DNA of 64,000 nucleotides from Actinoplanes sp. SE50/110 (GTDB lineage: Bacteria > Actinomycetota > Actinomycetes > Mycobacteriales > Micromonosporaceae): positions 160,001-224,000 of the forward strand of contig NZ_LT827010.1 in NCBI RefSeq assembly GCF_900119315.1, read 5' to 3'. Position numbers and translations under genes: made by a program. The notes beneath the pieces are model-generated. The model saw only the letters and a list, made by a program, of their open reading frames with translations. It was not told the origin of the DNA and searched no databases. Every line of letters begins with the position of its first letter. The stretch's first letter is position 1. Of this stretch, positions 1 to 8,864 are shown in pieces.

Positions 1-585
<585 letters not shown>

Positions 586-689
586 CACCAAACTTTATGC
601 TCGATATGCGTCCACTGTGTGATTCACAGCAAACGAACAACCACCCCGGTTCAAGACTGCCGGGTTGCTGGTTTGTTCTGCTGATGGCT

Positions 690-806
690 GTTTCGGTGGT
701 CATAGCGGAGGGGAAACGCCCGGTTACATTCCGAACCCGGTAGCTAAGCCCTCCAGCGCCGATGGTACTGCACTCGGGAGGGTGTGGGAGAGTAGGACGC
801 CGCCGG
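690..806 (+). rRNA. 5S ribosomal RNA
   Basis: About 117 nt beginning GTTTCGGTGGTCATAGCG and ending GCCGCCGGAC. It contains the conserved loop sequence CCGAACCCGG and the typical actinobacterial helix partners. It follows the 23S gene after a ~105-bp spacer, so this is the end of an rRNA operon. Confidence 0.97.
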
Positions 807-818
807 ACTCAACTTCAG

Positions 819-857
819 AAGAGGCCCACCCCTGACGGGGTGGGCCTCTTCTTTTTT
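819..857 (+). terminator. rRNA operon intrinsic terminator
   Basis: A perfect 14-bp stem (AAGAGGCCCACCCC / GGGGTGGGCCTCTT) with a TGA loop is followed by a run of T residues (851-857). It sits 12 bases after the 5S gene, the classic position for an rrn terminator. Confidence 0.95.
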
Positions 858-942
858 GTATCCACGGACAGGCGGAAAAGCGCCCCCACGTCGGCTTGCG
901 GCCGAGGCGGAGGCGCTTTTCGACGTACCGGGTAATCGGGTT

Positions 943-1989
943 TTAGAACGTGGTGATCTGCAGGTTGCGCCAGTCGAGGAACTTGAAGTCGGTGCTGGCG
1001 CGGTCGTTGGTCGTGATGTTCTCGCCGTGGGGGAGGACCAGGAGACCCTTCGGGTAACCCGGCAGGGATACCGACGCGGTGGTGTCGCATGGTTTCCCGG
1101 CGTCGAGGGCCCAGGGGAGGCTCCTGGACGGGCCGGTTCGGGGGAGGCTCCTGAAGGCGACGGTTCGCGGCAGGCTGCTGGAGGGGACGATCCGCGGAAT
1201 GCTGCTGAACGTGCCGCCGGTCAGGGGGATCCGCCAGAGGGCGACATCTTCCTGAGCGGCATAGAGGACGCCCGCCTCGGCGTCGACGACCAGGCCCTCG
1301 ATCTGCGGGCCCTGGCCCGGTTCCGCGCACGGTGACCAGGTGCCGCCGTCCGGGAGGCGGAACGAGCTCGGCAGGTCCAGGGTGTCTGAGGTGCGGTAGG
1401 TGACCCGGCCTTGCCGCTCTTCCAGGCGGAAGAGGCCGAGGCGGGTGGTGCGCCGGCGGCTGACCACCGCGTACCGGCCGTAGGTGGCCAGGCCGTAGCC
1501 GGTTGCCTGCGCCCGGACCTCGGCCTGGTCTCGGGAGAACAGCAGTGGGGCGTCAGCCGACGTGACATCGGTGAGGCCGCTCGCGCCGATCCGGTAGACG
1601 CGCAGCCGGTCCAGTCCGCGGTCGGTGACGACGGCCAGGTCCACCTTCTGCCCGGCTAGGCGGAAGCCGGAGACGATGTCGACGTTGCTGAACCGGCCGC
1701 CGTCCGGCGTGGCGATCGACTGCACCTCGCGCCCGGTCAGGTCGGACACCCGTAGACCGCCGTTCCTGGCGGTGCCGATGACCAGGCTGCCGGTCCGGTT
1801 CGCCGGATCGACCCAGACAGCCGCGTCGTCGGTGTCGCCGTTGCCCCCGGGGTCGTCGTCGTGCAGCGCCGCGGTCTCCGCCTCGGCGGTGATCTCGCGA
1901 GCCGGGCGCCGCTCCGAAGCGAACGCCGGGGTGCCGGCGGCCAGCGTGGTCAGGGCCACGAGCGCGGCGATTCCGGAAGTACGTTGCAT
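943..1989 (-). CDS. Secreted phytase-like beta-propeller protein, shortened
   Basis: 348 residues. An N-terminal signal peptide (about residues 1-24, ending AFA) is followed by hallmarks of bacterial beta-propeller (3-)phytases: DDAAVWVDP, RFSNVDIVSGFRL and the QIEGLVVD segment, which in the family supply Ca and phosphate ligands. The family hydrolyses phytate or related phosphomonoesters outside the cell. The ending (TDFKFLDW) also matches. The stretch that normally holds the 'ADIEGLTLYY...GYLLASSQG' blade is missing; a four-fold nonapeptide repeat lies in its place (see repeat 1099-1206). The protein is therefore shorter than usual and activity is doubtful. It is a lone gene, convergent with the rRNA operon. 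Confidence 0.8.
   Translation of the reverse strand: MQRTSGIAALVALTTLAAGTPAFASERRPAREITAEAETAALHDDDPGGNGDTDDAAVWVDPANRTGSLVIGTARNGGLRVSDLTGREVQSIATPDGGRFSNVDIVSGFRLAGQKVDLAVVTDRGLDRLRVYRIGASGLTDVTSADAPLLFSRDQAEVRAQATGYGLATYGRYAVVSRRRTTRLGLFRLEERQGRVTYRTSDTLDLPSSFRLPDGGTWSPCAEPGQGPQIEGLVVDAEAGVLYAAQEDVALWRIPLTGGTFSSIPRIVPSSSLPRTVAFRSLPRTGPSRSLPWALDAGKPCDTTASVSLPGYPKGLLVLPHGENITTNDRASTDFKFLDWRNLQITTF
1099..1206 (-). repeat. Four tandem 27-bp units coding a nonapeptide repeat
   Basis: Inside the phytase-like gene, four in-frame 27-bp units (1180-1206, 1153-1179, 1126-1152, 1099-1125) encode SSIPRIVPS, SSLPRTVAF, RSLPRTGPS and RSLPWALDA. The shared core is (R/S)S(L/I)P. The units have diverged from each other, so the expansion is not recent. 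It replaces a conserved propeller blade. Confidence 0.85.
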
Positions 1990-2152
1990 GAGCAGGAAGG
2001 ATTCCCGATCTACCCGTCCATCGGGTGGCCGGAGATTGAACAGGGCACCGAGTCGTTATCCAGTCGTTACATAAATCCCAGAACCGGGGCCGGAAACGGC
2101 GCATCGCACCCTATGACAGCGACACAGAGAGCTCTGAGGAAGAGGAACACGG

Positions 2153-2803
2153 ATGCGACGCACCATCGCCACGCTGACCGCGGTCGCCGGGCTGTCCCTG
2201 GCCCTGACCGGGTGCACCCGGAAGCCGGACGTCGTCAGCGGGGAAGCGGCGCCGATCGGCGGAATCGTCTCGGCGACCACGACGCCGCCTCCGGCCGCCG
2301 CCGGGAGCCCCACCACCACTACGCCCACCACCAAGCCGGCCGTCCGCGTCGTCTCGACCGGCAACACCGATCCGGCGCCGGCCAAGCGGCTCATCCTCGG
2401 TCCCGACGGCCTGAGCGCCCTGAAGATCGGCATGACGGCGCAGGACGCCCTGGCCACCGGGATGATCGTCGGATATCACGCGAGTACGGCGTGCACCACG
2501 TCCCACCTCAAAGGCCACGACGACGCCGTCGTCCAGCACTCGCCCGGGAAAGGGATCATCGCGATCTCCGCGTACGGCGACATCCGTACTCCGGAGGGCA
2601 TCCACCTCGGCAGCACACTGGAAGAGGTGATGAAGGCGTACGGCAAACGCTTCAAGCCCAGCGAAGTCGACGGCACCGTGCAGAGCCGGACGGGACGCGC
2701 CTGGGCAACCTCCACCGACCTGGTCAACTACCGCTTCTTCGTCAAGAAGGACAAGGTCGTCGAACTGGAGGTGGAGCACGCGCACCAGGACTGTTACGAG
2801 TGA
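2153..2803 (+). CDS. Putative lipoprotein of unknown function
   Basis: 216 residues. The N-terminus is a lipoprotein signal with lipobox LTGC (Cys about residue 21), so the mature protein should be lipid-anchored on the outside of the membrane. A Thr/Pro-rich linker (about 45-65) leads to a C-terminal domain that includes 'LGPDGLSALKIGMTAQDALATGMI' and a later 'TPEGIHLGSTLEEVMKAYGKRF'. These two segments resemble each other and may be a repeated fold, as in actinobacterial lipoproteins of unknown role. The start is fixed by GAGGAAGAGG about 8 bases upstream of ATG 2153. The last 10 bases overlap the end of the convergent kinase gene. Confidence 0.8.
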   Translation: MRRTIATLTAVAGLSLALTGCTRKPDVVSGEAAPIGGIVSATTTPPPAAAGSPTTTTPTTKPAVRVVSTGNTDPAPAKRLILGPDGLSALKIGMTAQDALATGMIVGYHASTACTTSHLKGHDDAVVQHSPGKGIIAISAYGDIRTPEGIHLGSTLEEVMKAYGKRFKPSEVDGTVQSRTGRAWATSTDLVNYRFFVKKDKVVELEVEHAHQDCYE

Positions 2804-4128
2804 GCGGCGCGCAGCGTGCGGAGCAACTCGTCGGTGCGGTCGCGGGGGCCGTCCTGACGGATCTGCAGGTAGGCGCCGCGGCCGCCGGGGGCGGTCAGCA
2901 ACACCTCGCTGAATGACACCGCGGTGCCGGAGCAGCTCGTCCAGCGGCGCACCTGGCCGGTCAAGCCGTCGACCGACACCGGGCGGGGCGGCTGCTCCGT
3001 GCAGGCCCGGTGCCGGGGCAGGGTGGTGGCGACCAACCGGCCTGTCCAGTCACCGGCGCCGGCCAGCACCGCGGGAGTGATGGCGGCCGGGTCCCGCAGG
3101 TCGGCGCCGACCTGCAGACCGGGCCAGTGCGCGGCGGGCAGGCCCAGCGACGCCGGATCCCAGCCGCTGTCGCGCATCTGGTGGGCCCACGACGACGGCA
3201 CCGCGACGGAGATCGCACGGGCGGCGTCACCCACCCGGGTCCAACCGGGCGGGGTGGCGTCCGGGAGAGTCGCGGCGGTGGTGCAGGCGAGGGCGGCCAG
3301 GGCCAACGACGTACCGGCGAATCGGGCGAAGGACCGCAGCGGACGGCGCCGCCCGGAAAGATCCAACGCCGAGGCGAAGGCCTCGGCCGACGGGAACCGG
3401 CGGTCGCGGTCGGTGCTGAGCGCGCGCAGCACCGCCCGATCGACCTGCCGCGGGATCCCCGGCCGCAGCCGGGACGGAGCGGCGCCGCGGCCCTCCAACG
3501 GCGTCCTGCCGGTCAGCATCTGATACGTCAACGCGCCGATCGCGTGGACGTCGGCGCGCACGTCCAGGCCGCCACCGGGCCGGCTCTGCTCCGGCGCCAT
3601 GTAACCGGGAGTGCCGGCCACCACGGTGAAACCCGAAGCCTGGGCGATCTCCTTGGCCAGGCCCAGGTCGGCGACCAGCACCCGCTCGTGACCCCGGACC
3701 GTGTCGAAGAGCACATTGGACGGCTTCAGGTCGCGATGCAGGACGCCCGAATGGTGCAGGACGGTCACCGCGTCGGCGATCGCCACCGCGGTCCGCAGCG
3801 CGGCGCCCAGCGGCATCGGGCCCGCCTCCAGCCGGTCGGCGAGCGTGCCACCACCGGCATAGGTCATCACCTGATACGGCCGGCCGTCCGCAAGCTCACC
3901 GAAATCGTGCACCCGGACCAGCCGCTCCGAATCGGCCCGGCGCAGTACCTGCGCCTCCTGCTCGAAACGGGCCCGCACATCCGGATGGTGCGCCCAGTTC
4001 TCCGCCAGCACCTTGATCGCGACGTACGACTCGAGCACGTCGTCCTCGGCCAGCCATACGGTGGCGAACGCGCCCGAGCCGAGACGGCGCGTCACTCGAT
4101 ATCGACCGATCATGATAGGTGCGGGCAC
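2794..4128 (-). CDS. Transmembrane Ser/Thr protein kinase (PknB-like)
   Basis: 444 residues. The N-terminal Hanks-type kinase domain (about 8-260) has the glycine loop GSGAF (17-21), catalytic Lys39 (AIK), HRDLKPSN with catalytic Asp133, DLG at 154-156 in place of DFG, and GTPGYMAPE. All catalytic residues appear present. A membrane helix around residues 265-285 (GTSLALAALACTTAATL) is followed by a ~150-residue extracytoplasmic domain that carries several Cys and resembles no sensor I know. The ORF starts at GTG 4128; ATG 4113 is also possible, and a TAATAC-like -10 lies so close that the mRNA may be leaderless. It is divergent from the ECF sigma gene, with about 40 bp between starts, so the two probably form a signalling pair. 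Confidence 0.9.
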   Translation of the reverse strand: MPAPIMIGRYRVTRRLGSGAFATVWLAEDDVLESYVAIKVLAENWAHHPDVRARFEQEAQVLRRADSERLVRVHDFGELADGRPYQVMTYAGGGTLADRLEAGPMPLGAALRTAVAIADAVTVLHHSGVLHRDLKPSNVLFDTVRGHERVLVADLGLAKEIAQASGFTVVAGTPGYMAPEQSRPGGGLDVRADVHAIGALTYQMLTGRTPLEGRGAAPSRLRPGIPRQVDRAVLRALSTDRDRRFPSAEAFASALDLSGRRRPLRSFARFAGTSLALAALACTTAATLPDATPPGWTRVGDAARAISVAVPSSWAHQMRDSGWDPASLGLPAAHWPGLQVGADLRDPAAITPAVLAGAGDWTGRLVATTLPRHRACTEQPPRPVSVDGLTGQVRRWTSCSGTAVSFSEVLLTAPGGRGAYLQIRQDGPRDRTDELLRTLRAAHS

Positions 4129-4168
4129 GATCGTATTATGAGCATCGAAGTCACGGGGGGAATCAGCG

Positions 4169-4717
4169 GTGCGTGAAGAGGAACAGGAAGACCTCTCCCG
4201 GCGCGCGGCCGCCGGCGACCGGGCGGCACTCGAATCGCTGCTCGGCCTGATCCAGCCGTCGGTGCTGCGGCGCTGCGCCCGGTTCCTGCCCTGCTACCAG
4301 GACGCCGAGGAAGCCTGCCAGGACGTGCTGATGCAGGTCGCGCGCAACATCGCCGGTTTCGAGGGCCGCTCCAAATTCAGCACCTGGCTGCACGTGATCA
4401 TCGCAAACAGCTCCCGGCAGACCTACCGGATGCTCAAGCGGCGGGCCGCCGAACAGTCCCACGACGAGACCCCGATCGACGTCGCCGACCCGCGCACCAC
4501 CAGCGTGATCGCCGGCTCCCGGCTCGACCTGCTGGACGCCCTGGAACGCCTGGAGAACCGCCGCGCCGAACTCGTCGCGCCGATGGTGCTGCGGGACATC
4601 TGCCAGCTCGACTACCGGGAGATCGCGGAACACCTGGGTATTCCGGAAGGAACCGTGAAATCCCGGATCCACCAGGCCCGCAGCGACGTGCGGGGGTTTC
4701 TGCTGGCCGGCCTCTGA
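4169..4717 (+). CDS. ECF-type RNA polymerase sigma factor
   Basis: 182 residues. The region-2 core (about 20-95) includes 'DAEEACQDVLMQVARNIAGFEGRSKFSTWLHVII'. A linker follows, then region 4 (about 120-175) with the helix-turn-helix LDYREIAEHLGIPEGTVKSRI, which in this family recognises the -35 element. The GTG start at 4169 is preceded by a GGGGGGA ribosome site. No anti-sigma gene follows. The divergent kinase gene next door suggests control by phosphorylation, as inferred for ECF groups linked to Ser/Thr kinases; this is an inference from layout. Confidence 0.92.
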   Translation: MREEEQEDLSRRAAAGDRAALESLLGLIQPSVLRRCARFLPCYQDAEEACQDVLMQVARNIAGFEGRSKFSTWLHVIIANSSRQTYRMLKRRAAEQSHDETPIDVADPRTTSVIAGSRLDLLDALERLENRRAELVAPMVLRDICQLDYREIAEHLGIPEGTVKSRIHQARSDVRGFLLAGL

Positions 4718-4809
4718 GCGGGTGGGCGTACACCATGAAGGGGCCGAAAGGCGTTGAGGTGGGTATCGCGTAGGCTTCGTTCGCTTTGCCAGGTACTCTG
4801 TCACCCTGC

Positions 4810-4884
4810 GGGCTGCTAGCTCAATGGCAGAGCTGAGGACTTTTAATCCTTAGGTTCCGGGTTCGAGTCCCGGGCGGCCCACCA
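4810..4884 (+). tRNA. tRNA-Lys (anticodon TTT)
   Basis: A full cloverleaf can be drawn. The 7-bp acceptor GGGCTGC pairs with GCGGCCC (one G-T pair), the anticodon stem-loop GAGGA-CTTTTAA-TCCTT has anticodon TTT, the T arm contains GTTCGAGTC, and the CCA is encoded (4882-4884). An integrase gene begins 251 bp downstream on the same strand, so the tRNA 3' end is the likely attachment site for the element that follows. Confidence 0.95.
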
Positions 4885-5134
4885 GGTTCCACCAGCACGA
4901 ACGTCCGGGCGTCATAGTCCGCTGGTGGGCGGTGTGGGGCGGTGTGGGGCACGGTCGTGCCTCACCTGGCTCTGCTTGGTGGTGGCCGCTGGGGCTCGGG
5001 CCGGATCTTGAGGTTGGAAGTTCTTACTCGTCAAGGAGTTAGAACGTGTTCAATCCAAGGTGTCGTGGAGCGTGGTGCGTTGCGGGTCGACGCTCGACCC
5101 GTGATCTTTCCTGCCTGCGTGGTGGGTCGTCATA

Positions 5135-6445
5135 ATGGCTGCTACCAGCAACGGGACGGTGTTTGCGCGGTGTGCGTGCCGGTCGGCAGAGACGGGCAAG
5201 CAGTTGGGCGCCCGGTGTCCGCGCCTTGGTCAGGTGGGGCACGGCCGCTGGTATATCGACGCGCACGTGCCTGGCGCTGATGGCCGGCAGAAGCGGCTGC
5301 GCCGGGGCGGATTCTCGTCGAGGGCTGAAGCTGAGCGGGGGCTGGCCGAGGTTCTGGAGTTGCCGGGGCCGGAGGCGATGGCGGAGACGTGGACGGTGAA
5401 GCGGTGGCTGGAGTTCTGGCTGTCGCAGATCGAGGACCGGGTGCGGCCGTCGACGGTGCGGGCGTATCGGTCGGTGACGTACCGGCATCTGGTCCCGTGG
5501 TTGGGCCGGTATCGGGTGGCGGAGCTGGACGGGCGCCGCGGTGCGAAGTTGGTTCAGCGGGCGGTCGATGGGATCGGCCGGCAGGAGAAGCGCGACGGTG
5601 ACCTGGTGGCGGCGAGCACGGTGCACCGCGTTGTCGCGGTGCTGCGCAGTGCGTTGAGCGAGGCGCGTCGCCAAGGCCTGGTGTCGTCGAACGCGGCGTG
5701 GCGATTGCGGCTGCCGACCGGTGCCCGGCCGCAGGCGGTGGCGTGGACGCGGGAGAGGGAGGCGTTGTGGCGGGCTACCGGGGCCCGGCCGAGGGTCGCG
5801 GTGTGGGACGTGGAGAACGTCGCGAAGTTCCTGGAAGCGGTCGAGGGTGATCCGCTGTTCCCGCTGTGGTGGCTGGTCGCGCTGCGCGGGCTGCGCCGCG
5901 GTGAGGTGGCTGCGCTGCGGGCCATGGACCTGAACGCCGAGTTTCGGGAGCTGAGCGTCGAGCGGCAGCTGCTGATCGTGGATGGCAAGGTGCGCTTGGG
6001 GCCGCCGAAGTCGGCGGCCGGGGTGCGGGTTTTGGCGTTGGACGAGTTCACCAACCAGTTGCTGCGCCAGCACCGTGACCGGCAGCAAGCTCGGTTCGCC
6101 GGCACTGACCGGAATCCGCGCAGATACTTATTCACACACGCGGACGGGCGGCCGGTCCGGCCGGACTGGCTCACCCACCGCTTTCACGCACTGGTTGCCG
6201 AGTTCGGGTTGCCGCCGGTCCGGTTCCATGATCTGCGGCACGGCGCCGCGAGTTTGGCGGGTGCGGCGGGTGTCGAGCTGAAGGTGATTCAGCATGATCT
6301 CGGGCATTCCAGCGCGGTGACCACGGCGGACACGTACTGGACAGTGTTCCGGGAGTTGGCCGATCGGGCGGTGGCTGCGACGGCAGGGCTACTGCGCACG
6401 CACGCTCGGATCCGGCTGAATCTAGGCGCCGCTTCGCAGGCCTGA
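5135..6445 (+). CDS. Site-specific tyrosine integrase
   Basis: 436 residues. An N-terminal arm-binding-type domain (about 30-75, WYIDAHVPGADGRQKRL, RRGGFSSRAEAERGL) is followed by a SAM-like core-binding domain (about 85-200) and the catalytic domain. Visible catalytic residues are Arg in ALRGLRRGEVAAL, the His-x-x-Arg box HDLRHG, LGHSS, and the Tyr nucleophile in ADTYWTV. The family cuts and joins phage or ICE DNA at att sites, and the position just after tRNA-Lys fits that role. Its 3' end and flank are duplicated at 20565-20936, and its C-terminal third recurs at 49455-49746. Those copies are truncated; this is the only full-length one. Confidence 0.95.
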   Translation: MAATSNGTVFARCACRSAETGKQLGARCPRLGQVGHGRWYIDAHVPGADGRQKRLRRGGFSSRAEAERGLAEVLELPGPEAMAETWTVKRWLEFWLSQIEDRVRPSTVRAYRSVTYRHLVPWLGRYRVAELDGRRGAKLVQRAVDGIGRQEKRDGDLVAASTVHRVVAVLRSALSEARRQGLVSSNAAWRLRLPTGARPQAVAWTREREALWRATGARPRVAVWDVENVAKFLEAVEGDPLFPLWWLVALRGLRRGEVAALRAMDLNAEFRELSVERQLLIVDGKVRLGPPKSAAGVRVLALDEFTNQLLRQHRDRQQARFAGTDRNPRRYLFTHADGRPVRPDWLTHRFHALVAEFGLPPVRFHDLRHGAASLAGAAGVELKVIQHDLGHSSAVTTADTYWTVFRELADRAVAATAGLLRTHARIRLNLGAASQA

Positions 6446-6650
6446 TGTGCCGGGCCGGATTGGGTGGCAGCCGCCACTGAACGGCGGCGTGCGAGGCTCC
6501 CCGGCGGTCGCCCGCCGTGGCCTAGCTCGGGGTTCATCGAAAGGCGCTCCGGTGGCGTGGATCATCGCGGTCCGGAGCGCCTTCCGGTGTCGACACGGTG
6601 CAAGCACCGCCCAGGTCGGTGGTCACTGATACGTAACTCCCCGCCCTTTG
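6305..6650 (+). repeat. Direct repeat, copy 1 (integrase 3' end plus flank)
   Basis: The last ~140 bp of the integrase gene and ~200 bp after it recur at 20565-20936 with moderate divergence and small indels. Both copies keep a strong inverted repeat downstream of the stop codon. The pair brackets the whole zinc island. Confidence 0.9.
6541..6583. terminator. Inverted repeat after the integrase, probable terminator
   Basis: A perfect 12-bp inverted repeat, AAGGCGCTCCGG / CCGGAGCGCCTT, with a 19-nt loop. It lies ~95 bp beyond the integrase stop codon. There is no T-run, so it may be an actinobacterial I-shaped terminator or a recombination signal. The same hairpin is preserved in the second copy (20821-20861), which argues for a function. 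Confidence 0.55.
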
Positions 6651-6660
6651 ATGCCAGAGC

Positions 6661-6738
6661 GTGCGCCGCACCCGTGGCTGGCACGCCGCCACCGGCCTGT
6701 GGATCTCCATCGGCCTGCTCTTCCTGTCCGCGACCGCG
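6661..6738 (+). pseudogene. Fragment resembling a PepSY-type membrane protein
   Basis: The peptide 'GWHAATGLWISIGLLFLSAT' matches the style of the first helix of PepSY-associated transmembrane proteins (WHAATGLW...LLFLSATG). Neither side continues the family, so this appears to be a small remnant. The rest of 6650-7100 shows no convincing gene. Recognition rests on about 20 residues only. Confidence 0.35.
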
Positions 6739-7111
6739 ATCCGCAGGGAGATGCCACGCATCACCACCTGCGGGTCGCGACCGGTCTCACTGCCGGCGAT
6801 CGCCACGGCAAGTTCGGCGAGCAGCGGGGATCGCCGCCCGCGTGGGCCGGCTGCCGAGAGCACCGCCCAACGGGTTCTGGCCGTCATCTTGGCCGAGGTC
6901 ACTGTTGTTGAACCGGCAGCGCCGCACCGCCCGCGTTGATGAGCGCCGTCGGGCCGACGGTGGTGAGGCAACCGCATCCCGTTCGGGCGAGTTGGCCACA
7001 TCTGCAACATCGTCGAGTAGATCGACCGGCTGCTGGACCTACTGGCCGGGATTGGGTGACCGCTCGCCGGCGGATGAACTGATAGTCATGTCGCTATTAG
7101 ACGATAGTTAT

Positions 7112-7131
7112 TGAAAACGATTATCGTTCTG
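7112..7131 (+). promoter_or_regulatory. Zur-like operator upstream of znuA
   Basis: TGAAAACGATTATCGTTCTG contains a perfect 13-bp palindrome, AACGATTATCGTT (7116-7128). The shape matches Fur-family, especially Zur, boxes (TGAAAAtgATTatcaTTTTCA type). It lies 25 bp before the znuA start, so zinc-loaded Zur would be expected to block transcription. A 15/20 match is found upstream of the GNAT/nicotianamine-synthase operon (17016-17035). Confidence 0.75.
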
Positions 7132-7156
7132 CTCCTCAGTGAGAGGAGTGGAATCA

Positions 7157-8110
7157 ATGACATTCAGGCACCCCTTGCTTTGGCTCGCGTCCCTGACCGC
7201 CGCGGCGACCGTCCTGGCCGGCTGCGGCTCCGGCGGCGACGCCGCAGCTGCCCCGGCCGGCTCCGGCGGCAAGCCGCTGCCGGTCGTCGCCACCACGCCG
7301 GAGGTCACCGACTTCGTCCGCGCCATCGGCGGCAGCGACGTCACCGTCACCCAGATCATCAAGGTCGGCGTCGACCCCCACGAGTACGAGCCCACGCCCG
7401 CCGACATCCAGGCCATCAGTGCCGCGAAGGTAGTGGTCAAGAACGGCGTCGGCCTCGAGCGGTGGCTGGACCAGACCATCGCGTCGGCCGGCTTCACCGG
7501 GGCCGTGGTCGACTCCAGCCACGGCGTCGCGCTGCGCAAGGGGGACCCGGGCGACGCAGAGATGGCCGACGGTGACCCGCACATTTGGCACAACCCGCAA
7601 AACGCCAAGATCATGGTGACCAACATCGAGAAGGCCCTCGCTGCGGCCGACCCCGCCCGCGCCGAGACGTTCGCCGAGAACCTCGCCGGCTACTGCGCCA
7701 AGCTGGACAAGCTTGACGCCGACAACCAGGCCGCCTTCGCCACGCTGCCCCCCGCCGACCGCAAACTGGTCACCAACCACGACGCGTTCGGCTACTACGT
7801 CGACCGCTACCAGCTGCAGTTCGTCGGCTCGGTCATCCCCAGCATGGACACCTCCGCCGAACTGTCGGCGCAGCAGCTCACCGACCTGGTCGCCAAGATC
7901 AAAGCGACCGGCACCAAGGCGATCTTCACGGAGAGCTCGCTGCCGCCCAAGACCGCCGAGGCCATCGCCACGCAGACCGGCGTGAAGATCGTCGCCGGAC
8001 AGGATGCCCTGTACGGCGACAGCCTCGGCGCCGACGGCACCCCGCAAGGCACCTACCTCGGTGCCGAGCAGCACAACACCCAGGTCATCGTCTCCGCGCT
8101 GGCCGGCTGA
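7157..8110 (+). CDS. znuA: Zinc ABC transporter, substrate-binding lipoprotein
   Basis: 317 residues from ATG 7157, chosen because GAGAGGAG lies 7 bases upstream; an in-frame GTG at 7139 overlaps that site. The signal peptide has lipobox LAGC. The metal-binding family (SBP_bac_9/ZnuA-TroA) is shown by DPHEYEPTPAD, DPHIWHNPQN and NHDAFGYYVDRY, which supply three His ligands, and TESSLPPKTAE. The long His-rich loop of many ZnuA proteins is absent. It delivers zinc (or Mn) to the permease outside the membrane. It is the first gene of a znuACBB-arsR operon with tight spacing, behind a Zur-like box. Confidence 0.93.
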   Translation: MTFRHPLLWLASLTAAATVLAGCGSGGDAAAAPAGSGGKPLPVVATTPEVTDFVRAIGGSDVTVTQIIKVGVDPHEYEPTPADIQAISAAKVVVKNGVGLERWLDQTIASAGFTGAVVDSSHGVALRKGDPGDAEMADGDPHIWHNPQNAKIMVTNIEKALAAADPARAETFAENLAGYCAKLDKLDADNQAAFATLPPADRKLVTNHDAFGYYVDRYQLQFVGSVIPSMDTSAELSAQQLTDLVAKIKATGTKAIFTESSLPPKTAEAIATQTGVKIVAGQDALYGDSLGADGTPQGTYLGAEQHNTQVIVSALAG

Positions 8111-8111
8111 C

Positions 8112-8864
8112 ATGACCGCGGCATTCACGTACTCCCAGGTGAGCATCGGCTACCAGGGCACCCCGGTGCTCACCCACGTCGACCTGACCCTCGCGCCCGG
8201 CCAGCGCCTCGCGCTGGTCGGCCCGAACGGGGCCGGCAAATCCACCCTGATCAAGTCGATGCTCGGCCTGGTCCCCGTGCTGGGCGGTGCCGTCACCGTG
8301 CTCGGCGACAGCCCGGCCGCGGCCCGGGGCCGGGCCGGATACGTGCCGCAGACCGACACCCTCGACGCCGACTTCCCGGTCAGCGTCCGGCAGGTCGTCA
8401 TGATGGGCCGCTACCGTCGGATCGGCTGGTGGCGCCCGGCCGGCAGATACGACCGGCAGGCGGTGGCCGACGCCCTCGAGCAGGTAGGCCTGCCTGACCG
8501 GGCCGCTCACCGCTTCGGCACGCTCTCCGGTGGGCAGCGCCAGCGGGTGTTGCTCGCCCGCGCCATCGCGGCTGAGCCGCGGCTGCTGCTGCTCGACGAG
8601 CCCTTCAACGGCGTCGACGCGGTCAGCCAGGACGCGATCGTGCGGGTGCTGCGCGAGTTGTCTGCGGGCGGCGCCGCTCTGGTGTTCAGCACCCACGACT
8701 TGCAGGTGGCACGCGACCTCGCCGATCAGGTCTGTCTGATCAACGGCCGGCAGTGGGCCGCCGGGGCGCCCGCTAAGACACTGACCGCCGACAACCTGCG
8801 ACGTACGTACGCCGGGAGCGCCATCGATCTGGCCGACGGCCGGATGGTGCTGGTGGAACCATGA
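8112..8864 (+). CDS. znuC: Zinc ABC transporter, ATP-binding protein
   Basis: 250 residues, starting one base after the znuA stop codon. It has Walker A GPNGAGKST, Q-loop YVPQTDTL, ABC signature LSGGQRQRV, Walker B LLLLDEP and H-loop STHDL, so it is a complete ATPase. Family members energise metal import by dimerising at the cytoplasmic face of the ZnuB permease. The stop overlaps the next start (ATGA), which indicates translational coupling. Confidence 0.93.
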   Translation: MTAAFTYSQVSIGYQGTPVLTHVDLTLAPGQRLALVGPNGAGKSTLIKSMLGLVPVLGGAVTVLGDSPAAARGRAGYVPQTDTLDADFPVSVRQVVMMGRYRRIGWWRPAGRYDRQAVADALEQVGLPDRAAHRFGTLSGGQRQRVLLARAIAAEPRLLLLDEPFNGVDAVSQDAIVRVLRELSAGGAALVFSTHDLQVARDLADQVCLINGRQWAAGAPAKTLTADNLRRTYAGSAIDLADGRMVLVEP

